Source: Diprion similis
Lineage: Eukaryota > Arthropoda > Insecta > Hymenoptera > Diprionidae
Assembly (NCBI RefSeq): GCF_021155765.1
Contig: NC_060115.1
Coordinates: 7,172,493 to 7,236,492 of the forward strand
Direction of reading: 5' to 3'
DNA: 64,000 nucleotides
In this document: positions 49,501-63,037 of the stretch, piece after piece
Layout: every line of letters starts with the position of its first letter
How positions within the stretch are numbered: the first letter of the stretch is position 1
Notes under the pieces: model-generated
Seen by the model: the letters and a program-made list of their open reading frames with translations, nothing else
Database searches by the model: none
What the model was told of the DNA's origin: nothing
Made by a program: the position numbers and the translations under genes

Positions 49501-52500
49501 AAACTGGCTACTAATCTTGCCTAGCCTTAATCAATATAGTAGCTTGCAATTCCCTCCTTTAACTTGTCGTCGTGTATAATTATTTCACCTCAATTATGTC
49601 TGATAGACTCGTGGAAAAAAAAGGGTTGTCAAAGTCATGATCCGCATAGGCAGTAAGTGTAAAGCGAAGCTGAGTAATGAATTTCTCAAATTTCAATCTA
49701 TTTAAGTTCACCTCATTCCTGTTTAGGCTTACAATTAAATCACATCTTGTGTAATAACTTGAATGGATAAAAATAATCAATCAATCAATATAATACAAAG
49801 TTTCCCCCGCATACTCACGTTTGCATTAACAGGAATACTTGCAACTGCCAGAATCTTGCACTTGATGTCGAAACGATTCAAAGGATTAACATCGTTAATC
49901 AAGAATTAGGTATATACCACTTTCCGCATGCAGGGTTTAAACAGAATTTGAATTCAATATAAAGTAGCTTTAGCCGCTCGTTGCTCAACTAATATGTACT
50001 TATGCATGTCGACACTTACGTAACAACGACGATGTAGAATAATTGCTCATATTTATCATTTTTTACTCGTTGTCAGATGTGTGCCACTGGCACCAACGAC
50101 TATCCATTCAATGGCACATACTTTCGTAGTTCTCTGCACTTCTATACCATTTCCAGAGGTTTGACATAGATTTTTAAAAAGTAGTCGCAAGTTGTTTTCA
50201 CAAATCTATTGGCTTATTTCTTACTGCGGTCACAAAACTATACTTCCACTATCATCGATTCGATCATCTAATACGTAAGGAATGTAACTACCCTAGTATA
50301 TTCAATTCTTGAACATTTGAACACCTAAAATTGAGTATGTCTTACGGTATATCTTCACGTAATTTTTTTACCCAAGTAGATTTGCTAGAAGGTACGAGCA
50401 ATTACTTTACAATATAGCAAAAACCTTTAAACGTAAAAATATTTAGACTAGCTTGTTATGTAAGATGTGTTACTAATAAACTTTGAGCAAATATTCCTTG
50501 AGCATATTTCGAAACTGTTTAAAAATATTATTTTCACCAGCTCCAGGCACGTACAGCCCTGAGAAGGTAAATCTAGACAAGGCCCCTAGGTACAGTTTCG
50601 GACACAGAGTATCGACTGAAAAGCCTAGCGATACTCCAGGTAAACGTCCCACCTTATGATCAAAATTAAACTTTTCTTCTCTACTTTGACTCACCCATAA
50701 CCAACGGTATCTGCTTAGCTCCTGGAACTTACTGCCCCGAGAAGGTAAATTTGGACAAGGGTCCTCAGTACAGTTTGAGTGGGAAAGCACCGCCTGACAA
50801 ACCAAACGATACACCAGGTATTAATTTACGTTAAACTACCTTTGATGAAAGTGGATCTCAAGTTCCACTTTGCCTGGGATTATAGTTCAAATAAAAGTTA
50901 TCAGTACGCAACAACACGCACAGCCTTTAGTCAATTAAATTACATGTAAATTGAATCGACTGTTTATAGCACCAGGCACTTACAGCCCGGAGAAAGTTAA
51001 TTTGGATAAAGGACCTCAGTATAGCCTGAGTGGAAAAGGTCATATGGACAAACCCAACGATGTTCCAGGTACTTGATAGATGCATGATAATATTAATTAG
51101 AAGGGTGTATGATTCCAATGTGCCTCGGTTGTGCTTCGTGCTTAATATTTCATTCATACATCCACTATTACATTGTAACAAGTGATTAATTTTTGCGGAA
51201 CAATGGTACAATTCTTAACAATAATACTTTGTATCAAATACTATGTCTCCATGTTGACACTACCAATTCCTTAACAGCTCCTGGTACATACAGTCCAGAA
51301 AAAGTAAATCTAGATAAGGGGCCACAGTATTCCCTCAGCGGTAAGGGTGCTCCAGAAAAACCAAGTGACACTCCTGGTACGTTGTTATTATTATGCTTTA
51401 AATTCTCTGCTCTAACTTGGCACGATAGTTGAGGCATAAATTATATTTGAAAAATTCCAGCACCCGGTACATACAGTCCAGAAAAAGTAAATTTGGACAA
51501 AGGACCACAGTATAGTTTGAGTGGAAAAGGGACTGCTGAAAAGCCCAGTGATACACCAGGTAAAATACAGCGTTTTTTTATATCCTGTTTGTGAAGGTTT
51601 GCGTTAGTGATCAAGCTGTGTACTTAGTTTTCTGTTATTTTGTAGCACCTGGTACGTACAGTCCGGAAAAAGTGAATTTAGATAAAGGTCCGCAATATTC
51701 TTTGAGTGGAAAAGGGGCTCCGACAAAAGTAAACGACACACCTGGTATGCTGTTACATTTATTTTTCCAATTTCAAATCAGAAAGAGTTAGCACAACGGC
51801 TACTAAGTAACTAATATTCAACCACTTATAGCACCTGGTACATACAGTCCGGAAAAAGTAAATTTGGATAAAGGACCACAGTACAGCTTGAGTGGAAAAG
51901 GTGCAGCTGAAAAACCGAGCGACACACCTGGTATATTATTTAACTTTTTGAGATGAACAAACTAAATCTTTTTGTGTAAGAGTTGATTAATATATATTAC
52001 ATTCTACTCTTATAGCGCCTGGTACTTATTGTCCGGAGAAAATGAATTTAGACAAAGCACCGCTGTACAGTTTTGGACACAGAACACCACTCGATAAACC
52101 AAATGATACCCCAGGTAATCATCGAAGTCGAGAATTGATAAAGTTACTTTAGATTCATGATAAATTGGATTTTTCATTTGTTTGTGACACATATTTACTT
52201 TCACAGCACCTGGAACTTACTGCCCAGAAAAGGTGAACCTTGATAAAGGTCCGTTGTATAGTCTAAGCGGAAAAGGTGCACCTGAGAAACCAAATGATGT
52301 GCCAGGTGATTTATCAGTAACTTCCGGAATCATGAATTCTTATACAGTTCAAAATGTGATTATTCGAATATGCACTTGTTGAGGCAGCTGTAAACGTAAA
52401 TAATAATTTGCAGCGCCTGGAACCTACTGTCCGGAAAAGGTGAATTACCATAAAGCACCACAGTATAGTTTCGGGCACAGGACACCACTAGATAAGCCAA

Positions 52501-55500
52501 ACGATACCCCAGGTAAGTCGATGATGGATAAAATTATGCAGAAATCCAGTTGAAGACTACAAACTCAGTATGACACGCACATTTATCCATAGCACCTGGA
52601 ACTTATTGCCCGGAAAAAGTGAATCTAGATCAAGGTCCTCAGTATAGTTTAAGCGGGAAAGGTGCATCCGAAAAAGGAATTGACAATCCCGGTACTTGAC
52701 TTGAGAATACGTAAAGCAAATCTAATATTCTCACGAAATTAACTTTTCTAAATTGCAGTCTATAACGTAACAGTGCCAAATTACTGTATCATTAATTTTG
52801 GGCTCATTCTACATGGTGTCAATTGAGACAATTAACTTGGTTTGGTCAGTTCTTTCCTAACGATAACATTTATGGCATTATCGTACTATAAATATGCGTA
52901 ATATCCCAACATCCTAACACGTTAATAATTTCAGTATGTCAATAACGAAGTATCATGAAAAAAATGCGGTCAGATAAAATAAAATATTAACTTCAGCACA
53001 AGATCATGATGAACATACAATTTACAGCACCTGGTACATACTCTCCTGAGAAATTTAATCTGGACAATGCTCCACGTTACAGTTTTGGACACAGAACACC
53101 AATAGATCACCCAAGTGATAATCCTGGTAATTATCGTACATTGCTTGTCGATGACGTGGAAGAAAAGTATCTACTTAGTCTGAATGATCCTAATTGAAAT
53201 ATTCCATTCTGTAGCACCGGGCACCTACAGCCCTGAGAAAGTGAATATGCATAAAGGCCCCCAATATAGCATAAGTGGTAAAGGTACTCCTGAGAAACCC
53301 AGCGATGTTCCAGGTAATTTAAAGGCGGCTTTGAATATCTTTTTCGTGTGCTCTCGAGTCAAAATATTTAGCTATGTCTTAGCTTTCTGAGAATATAAAT
53401 ATCCGTTTGCAGCGCCTGGAACCTATTGTCCTGAAAAATTCAATCACGATAAAGCACCACAGTTCAGTTTTGGGCATAGAACATCACTAGAGAAACCAAA
53501 CGATACCCCAGGTGAATTGATCAATCAAATTACACAGTAATTCACACAGTCACTTACGAACTCAATATGACATGCAAATTTATCCATAGCTCCAGGAACT
53601 TATTGCCCGGAAAAAGTGAACTTAGACCAAGGTCCTCAGTATAGTTTAAGTGGAAAAGGTTCACCCGAAAAAGAAAATGACAACCCTGGTATATTACTTG
53701 AAAATACATTCAAAACAAGTCTAAATGTTCTTAAAATCTCAATACCTTTATCGTTATTTATGCATAATTGAAAACAATAACAGGTTACTGTATTAATAAT
53801 GTGGTGCTCATCCTGGCTGTTGCAAAGTAATATCATTAACTTGGTTTGGTTACTACCACGATTAAATATGCCATAACATACCAAATCTCTCACACTTTCA
53901 CATTTGAATTATAATAGTAATGAAGTATCGACTAAGAAATTTGTTCGCTTTATACTAAACGTTCAGGAAAGGATCGTAATGAATGCATAATTTACAGCAC
54001 CTGGTACATACTCTCCAGAGAAAAGCAATCTGGACCACGCTCCACGTTACAGTTTTGGACACAGAACCCCGCTAGATCACCCCAACAATACCCCTGGTAA
54101 TGTTTGCACACCAATCACAGATAGTATAAAGAAAGTAGAGCCATTTAGCCTGACTAATCTGATTGAAATAATCATTCTGTAGCACCAGGCACCTACAGCC
54201 CAGAGAAAGTGAACTTAGATAAAGGCCCCCAATATAGTCTAACTGGTAAAGGTACCCCTGAGAAGCCCAACGATGTTCCAGGTACGCATAAATCGAGGAA
54301 GTTCAGAAATTGTGAGCGAGTGGAGTTTTTCATACAAATAACTGCTCATATCACTTATATTTTGTAATAATATTGTTCAAGCTCCTGGCACGTACAGTCC
54401 TGAGAATCACAATCCTGACAAGGGGCCACAGTACAGTTTGACCGGAAAGGGGGTATCTGAAAAACCGAATAATTTCCCAGGTTTGTAGTGTAGTTAAAGT
54501 GGCGGTTTTGTAGTTAGATATTAATAATGAATTAATAAACATTCCTTTATTGATTAACTAACTTGTCAGGACCAGGTGCATACTGCCCTGAGAAGGCTAA
54601 ACTGAAGCATGATCCTTATTACGGCTTTAGCCACAGAATGCCATTGGAAAAACCTAGTGATACCCCAGGTAAAATTAGTAGTTACTAACTTATGTAGACC
54701 TGAGTGTAAGTATGGGACATTGAAAATTCGATCTAACAATAACGCACTAAAGCATTTCACTCAATAAGAGCCATGGATTTAAAAATCCTAGGATAAGAGT
54801 CATCAATTTCCTAAAATACTAAAAAGTAATGTTCCATCCCTGCAGTCAGCCTGATAATTCTGCTAATTAGTTTTGACAATAATAATTTGATCAAATTTAA
54901 TTAGTTTTAACTTTATTCCTTTTTTTTATCCAGTTTGCACCGTATTTTTTTAATTATCTCCTAGCAGTACACATTAATCATAACAAATTGCAACATGACC
55001 TTAATATTAATCCCAAAATAAGTAAGACGGTAATTATACATCATTCAATTATCATTCGCAACACCTGGTTTATTTCAAGAACTTGCCACATGAATTATTT
55101 TATTTCGTTACAGCACCTGGTACATATAGCCCAGAAAAATTCAATCCTGATAAAATGCCACAATATAGTTTTGGACATCGAACGCCTATTGAGAAGCCAA
55201 GCGATACTCCAGGTCAGTACCAAAGATTCTGAGCTGTTACTTCAGCTCTTTCTTATCAAACTCAAATACGTTTTTTTTTTCACACTAGCTCCTGGTTCAT
55301 ATAGTCCTGAAAAAGTGAATCTCGATAAGGGTCCTCAATACAGTATTAGTGGAAAAGGAGCTTCAGAAAAGCCAACTGATGTTCCGGGTAATTTTTTAGC
55401 AAGTTCAACATTTCTTAGCTGTAGTTAATATTATTCTTAGCTAGTGCCACAGTATTATAGAACACTTGTACATTTATTTTATTGAAACTGCATGCTGTGC

Positions 55501-56457
55501 CTTCCACTGAAAATATTTTCATGACCTGTAGCACCTGGGACGTATAGCCCTGAGAAAATGAACCTGGATAACGCACCCCGATATAGTTTTGGACACAAAG
55601 TTGATCCCTCAAAACCAAATGACGTTCCTGGTATGTAATAATTTTACATTTCAGCTTCATATTATTGGATTTTGATTGTGATTTGTAACTTATTTTTGTT
55701 TACGTTAAAGGACCTGGAGAATACAGCCCTGAAAAAGCTATGATTCTCTTCGAGAGAGCATTACAGTTTACTTTCGGACTTAGACCACCTATGAACAATT
55801 TCAATGATACCCCAGGTAATTCGCTCGCTATCATCTGTGCTTGAGCTCTGTTTTCAGTGTTTCTTAGCTTCCTTCTGTACGATCAACGGATTAACAGTGT
55901 GCAACCGAAACTTATCGATCCTTTCGGCTGATTCTGCTAAATTGTGTAACATTATTGACTATGTGCTTGCAGACAGGAGCAGTTGTAACATTTCGCATGT
56001 AGATAGCATTTATTCACTCACTTTTTTACGCAGCTCCCAATGTCTACAACATTCCATCAGTCCTCGGCACAACGAAAGAAGGAAATAAGAAGACTGCGCC
56101 AGCGTATTCCATTTCTGGCAGACAACGTGCTTTCACAGATGACAGGATCCTTGTACCAGGTCCTGGTTCATACGAAGCCATCAAAGCTGACGCAGTCAGA
56201 GCTAAAAGTCCCGCGTACAGTATAAGCGCTCGTTATCAACTGCCCGATGATCACTCCAAGATTCCTGGCCCTGGTGCACATTGCCCAGAAAAGGTACAAA
56301 ACATTGAATTAGTTGCAAGTAAAATTATTTTCAAGGTGAAAAAATCAGAAATCATGATGACATTTTTTTACAGGTGCAGCTAGACATTCCTCCAGCGCAC
56401 ACTTTTGGCATCAGGCACTCTCCATACATCTGTAACTTGAAGGACACCGTGTGCTAA
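46527..56457 (+). CDS. Sperm-tail PG-rich (SHIPPO/STPG) repeat protein, 30 exons
   Basis: Probable axonemal or sperm-flagellum structural protein of the ODF3/STPG type, whose members bind microtubules. Exons: 46527-46635, 47292-47349, 47440-47510, 48576-48752; then 23 exons of exactly 99 nt starting at 49357, 50541, 50719, 50970, 51278, 51461, 51646, 51832, 52016, 52207, 52414, 52593, 53028, 53215, 53413, 53590, 53998, 54183, 54382, 54570, 55114, 55289 and 55532; then 55711-55815, 56034-56293, 56374-56457. Total about 1046 aa. Each repeat begins APGTYSPEKVNLDKGPQYS and is of type A (SLSGKG, EKPSDTP) or B (SFGHRTP, EKPNDTP). Every 99-nt exon is phase 1 on both sides, so the repeat can be added or lost freely. 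Outer exons carry diverged repeats (SPGPGPGQYNVSGLSAKG, VPGPGSYEAI, IPGPGAHCPEK). The protein appears intact. Confidence 0.93.
49357..55815 (+). repeat. Tandem array of 24 single-repeat exons
   Basis: Twenty-three 99-nt exons and one diverged 105-nt exon, separated mostly by introns of about 70-330 bp. Order of repeat types (A = SLSGKG-like, B = SFGHR-like): B B A A A A A A B A B A B A B A B A A B B A B, then the diverged 105-nt copy. The A-type exons 51278-51930 are the most alike and probably the youngest. Similar sequence directly before many acceptors shows that introns were copied along with exons. Confidence 0.9.
52414..54281 (+). repeat. Tandem duplication of a four-exon block (about 1 kb per copy)
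   Basis: The block of exons starting at 52414, 52593, 53028 and 53215 is matched one-to-one by those starting at 53413, 53590, 53998 and 54183. Repeat-specific oddities pair up: EK.NDNPG in 52593 versus EKENDNPG in 53590, and the unusual DHP in 53028 and 53998. The introns pair as well: ATTTATCCATAG precedes both second exons, and both long introns hold AACTTGGTTTGGT and end ACAATTTACAG or ATAATTTACAG. Confidence 0.85.
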
Positions 56458-58512
56458 CTACTAATAAACTAAGTTTTATTAACCCACGTTGATCTTTTTT
56501 TTTTTCAAACCCTGCAATGATTAATGAAAATATCATTTTTGCCAGTTGATGAATTTAACGCATCTAATCAAAAAACAGTGTAATGATTTCGCTTAGTTGA
56601 AGTCCAGTTGTTGCTTGTCTCAGTTTATTGCAGAGTAGAAATATAAAGTGTGTTAGCACTGTATAATTTTTAGGGAAAAATTTTATTCGAGGCAAGTTAG
56701 AAATATGTTGGATATATTTTTAAAACAGTGTTAGAGCTTTGTTATACTCTTTATTATTATAGACTGCTTGGAAGTATTATTCGAAAATAAGAACTGGCGG
56801 GAACGTTCCTTTAAAATACAATATTGGTAAAAATTCTACTCACTCATTCGCGAATATTGCATGACTCTGGAGAATGAATTATTTTTTGGCTGGCAGGACC
56901 TTGCCAAGTGTTAAAAATATCTATAATTGCGAAATCGTTTACTTATAAAATAAAGTCAAATCGACAAAGGGTATATATTTAATGAAATCTATTGTTATGT
57001 TGACGAGAACAGCAGCTCAACTCCAACACAATCTCCTAAATCATAGTACAGTTAATATTGTCTAAATATCAAGATACCGTTTACTTACTACAAAAATCGC
57101 GGTTTCGTTTATGGAGACTCGTACGAGACTTTTATTTACAAAAGATTTTATTCTGCAAAGCAATCCAGTGCTTAGAGTTGAGCTGTATGAAATATTTACA
57201 GTGCATATTTACAAACATATTCCGCAAGTTTAGTATAATATGTATTACTTACTTTTTCAATATAAGCTATATATTCCTTTGAAATGAGATCAGCAGAGTT
57301 ACACACTTTCAGACTCAGTATTTATTGGGTGAACTCTATGGCCTAGGAATTGTACAAAATCTCAATTGCACAGACAAGTTTTAATGAAAGAAATACGGCT
57401 AATGTAGATAATTTAAACTGCATGGATTCATTTATATACTGCTGAGCAGTTTCTGAATTAGGAAAAACAAAAATTTCTTTCAATTTTTATAAAACAATCA
57501 TCAGTATTTTCATTTCTATTTTCGCATTCCGGAATACAACAAGGCAGACATTTCTATGAAAATAGCAATACGGATAGCCTATTTCTTGTCTATGTTATAT
57601 TAGCAGTTTATAAAAGTGAATATCATCATGTCTAACCAATTCCAGCTGTAGTTTCGTAAAATTTCTACAGAATCGTTCGCATCAAATGCCCTTATAGATT
57701 GCCAGGGTATGATTATACAGAAAAAAGTAATAAAAATAATTTAACTTTTTCATTGTGAACCATTGTGTTTATTTCTTTTTTACGTTATGTATTATCCCCA
57801 AAACGATTTGGGAGTATTTGTGGGCCTACACAAATTGGATTTATGATTTTTTGCAAAGGTAAAAAGTCATCCGTACTACAAAGAATTAACATTTATTTAA
57901 ATTGATATAATTCAATTCCATATAAAACGATTATACATTATAAAAAATTCATGTTATTCCCCAATAACAATAACCCATTTGAGCACCCTATTAACAATTA
58001 GGCAATTTATAAATTGCTTCAACAGGTTTATCATCGTGTATTCAAATGCGATGTATCATTGTTTTGACTTGTCAAGTCTAATATAATTATCAAAGAATTG
58101 TGAGTAATTGTGTTTATAGCTGCATTAAGAACGCAGAAACCAATTACTTTATTTGGATTTTGATTCGAGTAGCTTAGAAACCTGATCTACTCAAAGCACG
58201 TATGTCAGTGACACGAGAATCCCAGATTGAACTACAGACTAAATTCCACTTGTTTGATTAGGATATATCACTCCTGCTTAAACATCATAACAGTATCAAT
58301 TCTTCATGTATGAAAATAAATTTCCCTCGGCACTTTAAGCTAAAAGAGTGATGTAGAATTCACAGCCATTATATTTTGAAGAATTATCATTAAACAATGG
58401 AATAGGGTAAAATTTGCTGTGACACTGACCGGTCTATTTCGTTTTTTTTTTTTTAACTGTTCCCTTACTTACATATTGACTTATTCGATCAGTCTCTCAT
58501 TTATTCACAATA
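56458..58512. other. Convergent spacer between the SHIPPO gene and AMDHD2
   Basis: About 2 kb of AT-rich sequence between two converging stop codons. No motif-bearing reading frame, RNA gene or transposon end was recognised. A TTTATT at 58500-58505 would be an AATAAA for AMDHD2 only eight bases past its stop. Confidence 0.45.
56463..56468 (+). terminator. Candidate polyadenylation signal of the SHIPPO gene
   Basis: An AATAAA starts six bases after the stop codon, followed about 25 nt later by a T-rich tract. This would give a very short 3' UTR. Confidence 0.35.
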
Positions 58513-60389
58513 TTACACAGAATACACTCGTTCACCAGCTATCCAGGTTGATATTACATCCAGTTCTGAACTCAGCATTATAAAATCTGCATCAGCACCA
58601 AAGTTCAAAACACCTTTAGTAGATTCTATACCAAGCGCTCTGGCTGGATGCAACGTGGCAGCCTCCAGAGCCTCAACCGTAGAACAATCTTAAAGTGAAA
58701 CAACAGTGCAGTGGTTATAATTTATCTCGAAATTCACAAATATTACAATGAACAATTACTGATTGCTGTATATGAAAAAATTATTTTATTATTGTCAAGG
58801 TACCTGCAGCTTCCTTGAAGAATCGTACGCATTTTGACATTTCCGCAATACTTCCACACAAAGTATCCGTTCCTGCTATATAGGCGCGTCCCCCACGAAC
58901 TTGAATAGTAAGTTGTCCAAGCTGATGGACCCCTTCTTCAAGACCCATCGCTGATATAGCATCGGTAACAAGGACTAAGCCTGGAATTAATCAAGGTATT
59001 GCTATTTTTGAACATTGACATCAATTGGCTTCAAAGTAATACTTACCCTCTGGATGTGTCCGATGAGCAATACGCAAGGCTGCTGGATGCGTATGCACTC
59101 CATCAGCTATGATCCCATAGTGCACGATTTTTTCTTGTGGTATTCGTATTGACGTGAGGAGACCTACTAAACCTGGATCTCTATGATGAAACTGAAAGTA
59201 AATCACGTGGTCATTAGATAAAACAATTATGCGACGTGACGGTATTCACTTCTGGAAAAATATTGAAGCAACTCACCGGCAACATTGCATTGAATAAATG
59301 AGTTATAAAACTAGCACCATCCTTGATAGCTTGTTCACCTTCGCTTAAATTTGCTATGGAATGTCCTAAAATAAAAGAAATTATTAGGAAAAAAAGCATT
59401 CGCTATAGTCAATATTGTACATACGGAGAATTCTGAATGCGCACAGAAAAAAAAAAAAAAATACTTGATATCAGGTAAATTATATTCTTTACAAAATTTG
59501 ACATTAGATTCAAATAACATAAGTGATTATCTTACCAACAGAGACTTTGATATTTCTCTGACACAGATCTTTGATGACAATTGACGAGTTTGGCAGTTCA
59601 GGTGCCAATGTAATGTAGCAAATATTATCCAAACTTCCATAGGTGTCTAGCAAAGATTGAAGACCCTGGAAATGAGAATTTCAGTGTAAGATTCTAAAAT
59701 CTATTGTATAAAACGTAAAATTTCCTGACACAAATTACTTTCAGCAGATAGAAAACAAAGGACAAGTCTTTGCTTTGGATGAAATTAGATGTGAAAAGGT
59801 AAAATTTCACTGAATAACCTTGTTGAATTGTTTTATAAAATTTTCTTCATGTGCCCCTTTCTTTACAGGATTTATGAAAGGTCCTTCTACATGGACACCC
59901 AATATTGTTGCCCCGTCGGAACCACCGTTTCTTTTTTTAATTTTTGGTAAAACTTTCCAATAAGTTACATCAGGAGAAGTTACCAGCGTAGGGCAAAAAG
60001 AGGTAACACCGTAGGCCAGTAGGGCTTTGGCTACTTTATTTATGCCAGTTTCTACAGTAGTTACATCATGTGAAAAATCAACGCCGAATCCACCTGGTGA
60101 AAACGAAAATACCGTTGTTTACATCCGAATTTTATTTATGTCAGCAAGTACAGAAATAAGGTGTTTGCTACTGACCATTTATTTGAAGGTCAATATATCC
60201 CGGTGATATCAAAGCGTTGCCACAGTCGATCCTTACATCTGGCATTATTTTCTCATCGTAAAAAATTTTTTCAGGGTTAACGAACTTTCCATTCCTAACC
60301 CACAAATCCTCCCTTACGATTTGCCCATCACGTAGGATATCGCAGTTGTAAAACTGTTTCAGTAACTTCTTGTTTGATGCATTAGCCAT
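58513..60389 (-). CDS. AMDHD2: N-acetylglucosamine-6-phosphate deacetylase
   Basis: Amidohydrolase that converts GlcNAc-6-P to GlcN-6-P and acetate, opposing or recycling in the hexosamine pathway in the cytosol. Exons (minus): 60389-60176, 60093-59819, 59665-59536, 59365-59277, 59191-59047, 58980-58804, 58688-58513. Phases all agree; 401 aa, the family length. Motifs in order: [30 protein letters not shown], metal-binding [64 protein letters not shown], catalytic Asp in [20 protein letters not shown], and the C-terminal [18 protein letters not shown]...GADADFIML. An in-frame ATG at 60440 would add 17 residues, but the downstream one (MANASNKK) starts the recognised domain more typically. Confidence 0.95.
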
Positions 60390-62310
60390 TTCAAAAACTA
60401 TCAAGAATGAAACCGGGTTACCAGTATGTAGCTTTATCAACGCCCATCAATTACTGTTATCTCTTTGTCCTTACTGCATCTGCATTGGAAACGCAACCGT
60501 TGACTTGACTGACATATGTAACCCCGTGATACGTATAAACAAATCTGGAAGTTCAACGAACCTGAAAAAATCCGAACCACTGATATCTAGCCGGTGACAG
60601 ATGACGATCAGCAATGGCATTCTTTCGTTGGTTGGTACCATTGTACATATGCAGTTTTGGGAAATTTTGTACATACAATGATCACTGATCCGGAATTAAG
60701 TTGATCCAGACTTGTTGATTATAACTAAAATCGCACAGCTACAGACATTTTATCATTAGTCATCAGCCGAATAGATTTGAAAATGAAATGTTCTGCATCG
60801 TTCCCCTTTCAGTTATGGTATACAACGAAATATTAAATGAAGAGTGTATTCCGAATTTCCACAGTGCCGAAACTCCCTAGGACAGAGACAGAGCTAGTCT
60901 CAAACTCCGCAGCGCAAAAGAGATCAAAGATTGTTGACAGCACTGGGAGCTAATTTCAGAACGCACCATAAACGTATGGAATATTATTTTGTGCAATGTA
61001 CCCATCGCATGTAACATAACGTGCCTTGTTTGGCCGAAGATGGTTATCACGGACGTAAGAAATATATATTTCTTATGTCTGTGGTGGTTATATATTTCGA
61101 ACCTACGCCTGAACTAACAAGCTACGGCAATTCTGTATTTGACGGAACTACCAGCGGAACGTGTTCTACGCATTACCCGCGCGCAGCTCCTCGTCAGAGC
61201 TGAGCGGCGGCATTTGCGTTCGAACCGCCGGACAAGAACCACATCCGTCGACAGGTCGGAACGCGTAATTTGATACCCAAGTGCTTGCCGCAAAACTTTC
61301 ATACGTTAATTAATCGCAGAATCGTAGTGACGTGTGTCTCAAGGAATAAAAACAGTTGTGAAGTGAGAACCGGCTGAAATATTGGAGGTGAGTTTCGTAT
61401 CTTGAGTTTTCATTGTTTCGTGCGACTTCAGGATTAGCAATCTCAATTCTTGTGTTTCTGTGTCGAGCATCGTGTTGTCGTTGTTTTTTCCCTTATTTTT
61501 GGCAAATGCCTAGTTGTATTGTTAGTAAGTTTGTTTAGTCGATTGGCAGACAAATACAGAACAAGAAGTGAAGCGTGAAAATCTTGGATTAAGGCCTTCT
61601 ACAGTTGCTTAGGTATGGTTATTGACAGATTGAGATTACTCTCAGGCTGATTTTGGCCACGATAAACGTTTTGTGACAAAAAAATGGCCCGGTAATCTTT
61701 CGTTGCGGTTTTCTTTCTTACGTTTTATTAAAACGGACCTTGCAAGACGTGAACCTCAATCGAATTTGTGTCGAATATTTCGATTCGCGGGTCGCACCTT
61801 TCACGTGGAGACACGTTCTTGAAACGCAGTTTTATTGTACTTATAATCGCGTGGTTCATTTTGAGGTCATTCCTTGTGTATAAAAAAATTTCATCGGACC
61901 GCTATAGTTGACAGGAATGTATTGTTATTTACATTTGGTTGCGGTTGTATTGCTACAATGCGTACCGTTCGAAACAAAAGACAACCTCAAATGGTTCGTG
62001 TTTATCATCGCGAGTATTTCTACGAATTACAAATAAACGATTTCACGTTTTTCCAAATTTCTTCGTGGGGGTTGGTACTGTGATCCTTTATTCTGCAATT
62101 CTTTATCACCATGTAACAAAAATTGATGCATCAAACGGTGTTGCTATACAGTTATTTAAAAATGTTTTGTGAATGTAAGTCGTTGATGGTTGTTTATTCC
62201 TCATACGTATTATGATTTTCGATAACTGTGGTGAATTTTTAATGCTGTTTGAATCGATTTTTAGGTTACATTTCACCAACAAAATATTATTTTGTCTTAT
62301 CTGATTACAG
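60390..62310. other. 5' region of AMDHD2 and start of a plus-strand transcription unit
   Basis: Divergent spacer with no recognised coding exon. At 61387 a donor (ATTGGAG|GTGAGT) is the likely end of a first untranslated exon of the plus-strand unit that continues with exon-like blocks at 62311, 62592, 62912, 63297 and beyond. Confidence 0.4.
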
Positions 62311-63037
62311 AAACAAATTGCAACACCGTTGATTGGCCTTAGTTATTATACGGATTGAAAGACTCTGTCAATGAATCATGGAAGACATCATTTGGTAGTG
62401 CAACCGATGAAATTATTGCAGAAAAGCAACAGGTATGAAAGAATCCAAGATAGTGTTTACTTGATTATGTAATCGATCACATTTTCCAAGGCCTTGCATA
62501 ATGCATAATTGCATTTATTTAAACACTCAGTATATGCGAATGTTGAACATGGAATATTAACAACATTTTGTGGCCTTTTATTTGATTGCAGTTAAACTGC
62601 ACCAAGATTAGTTGAGGTTAGTGAGTATTTGAATTAAGTGACCGTAACGATGAGTTGGAAAACAAAATACAGAAGCTGATACGGTGACAACTTTGTGAAA
62701 TAATGGAAAACAGGTATGTATACATTTGAAAACATTCTTGATTATACTATCAAGCTACTTTTATTCTTTTGTGAAATTTATATTTTGGTTGAAATTTATT
62801 GCTACTCGGTTTTTGATTAATTTTATAAAATAGATTGTAAATTTTCAATCGTGCGTGTATTGATTTGGAAAATAAAACGCCGGTGAAATATTATTTCTTA
62901 TCTGATTACAGGGACAGACTAAACTGCAGCACGATTGACCACATTTAACAATGATCTGAAATGAAGTAAACCGATCAATCGATCCCTGAAAACATAGCGA
63001 AAACTACAATCACCGTTACAGTGAATAATTGTTGAAG
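62311..63037 (+). ncRNA. Three tandem exon-like units without coding capacity
   Basis: Segments 62311-62432 (122 nt), 62592-62713 (122 nt) and 62912-63037 (126 nt) each follow a good acceptor and end at a GTATG donor. The first and third share the acceptor-side sequence TTATCTGATTACAG. All three begin with a related stretch; the second and third share AAACTGCA, followed by CACC or GCACG. All three contain stops in every frame that could connect them. I infer duplicated untranslated exons of a lncRNA or of a gene starting further right. Confidence 0.5.

Noticed and set aside
50473-51437. Minus-strand open frames (113 and 67 codons) repeated over the array
   Set aside because: They are antisense shadows of the 99-nt SHIPPO exons, recurring because the exons are repeats.
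49357-55815. CRISPR-like or minisatellite interpretation of the regularly spaced repeats
   Set aside because: Each repeat is a spliced coding exon with conserved phase and GT-AG borders, and the spacers are introns of varied length.
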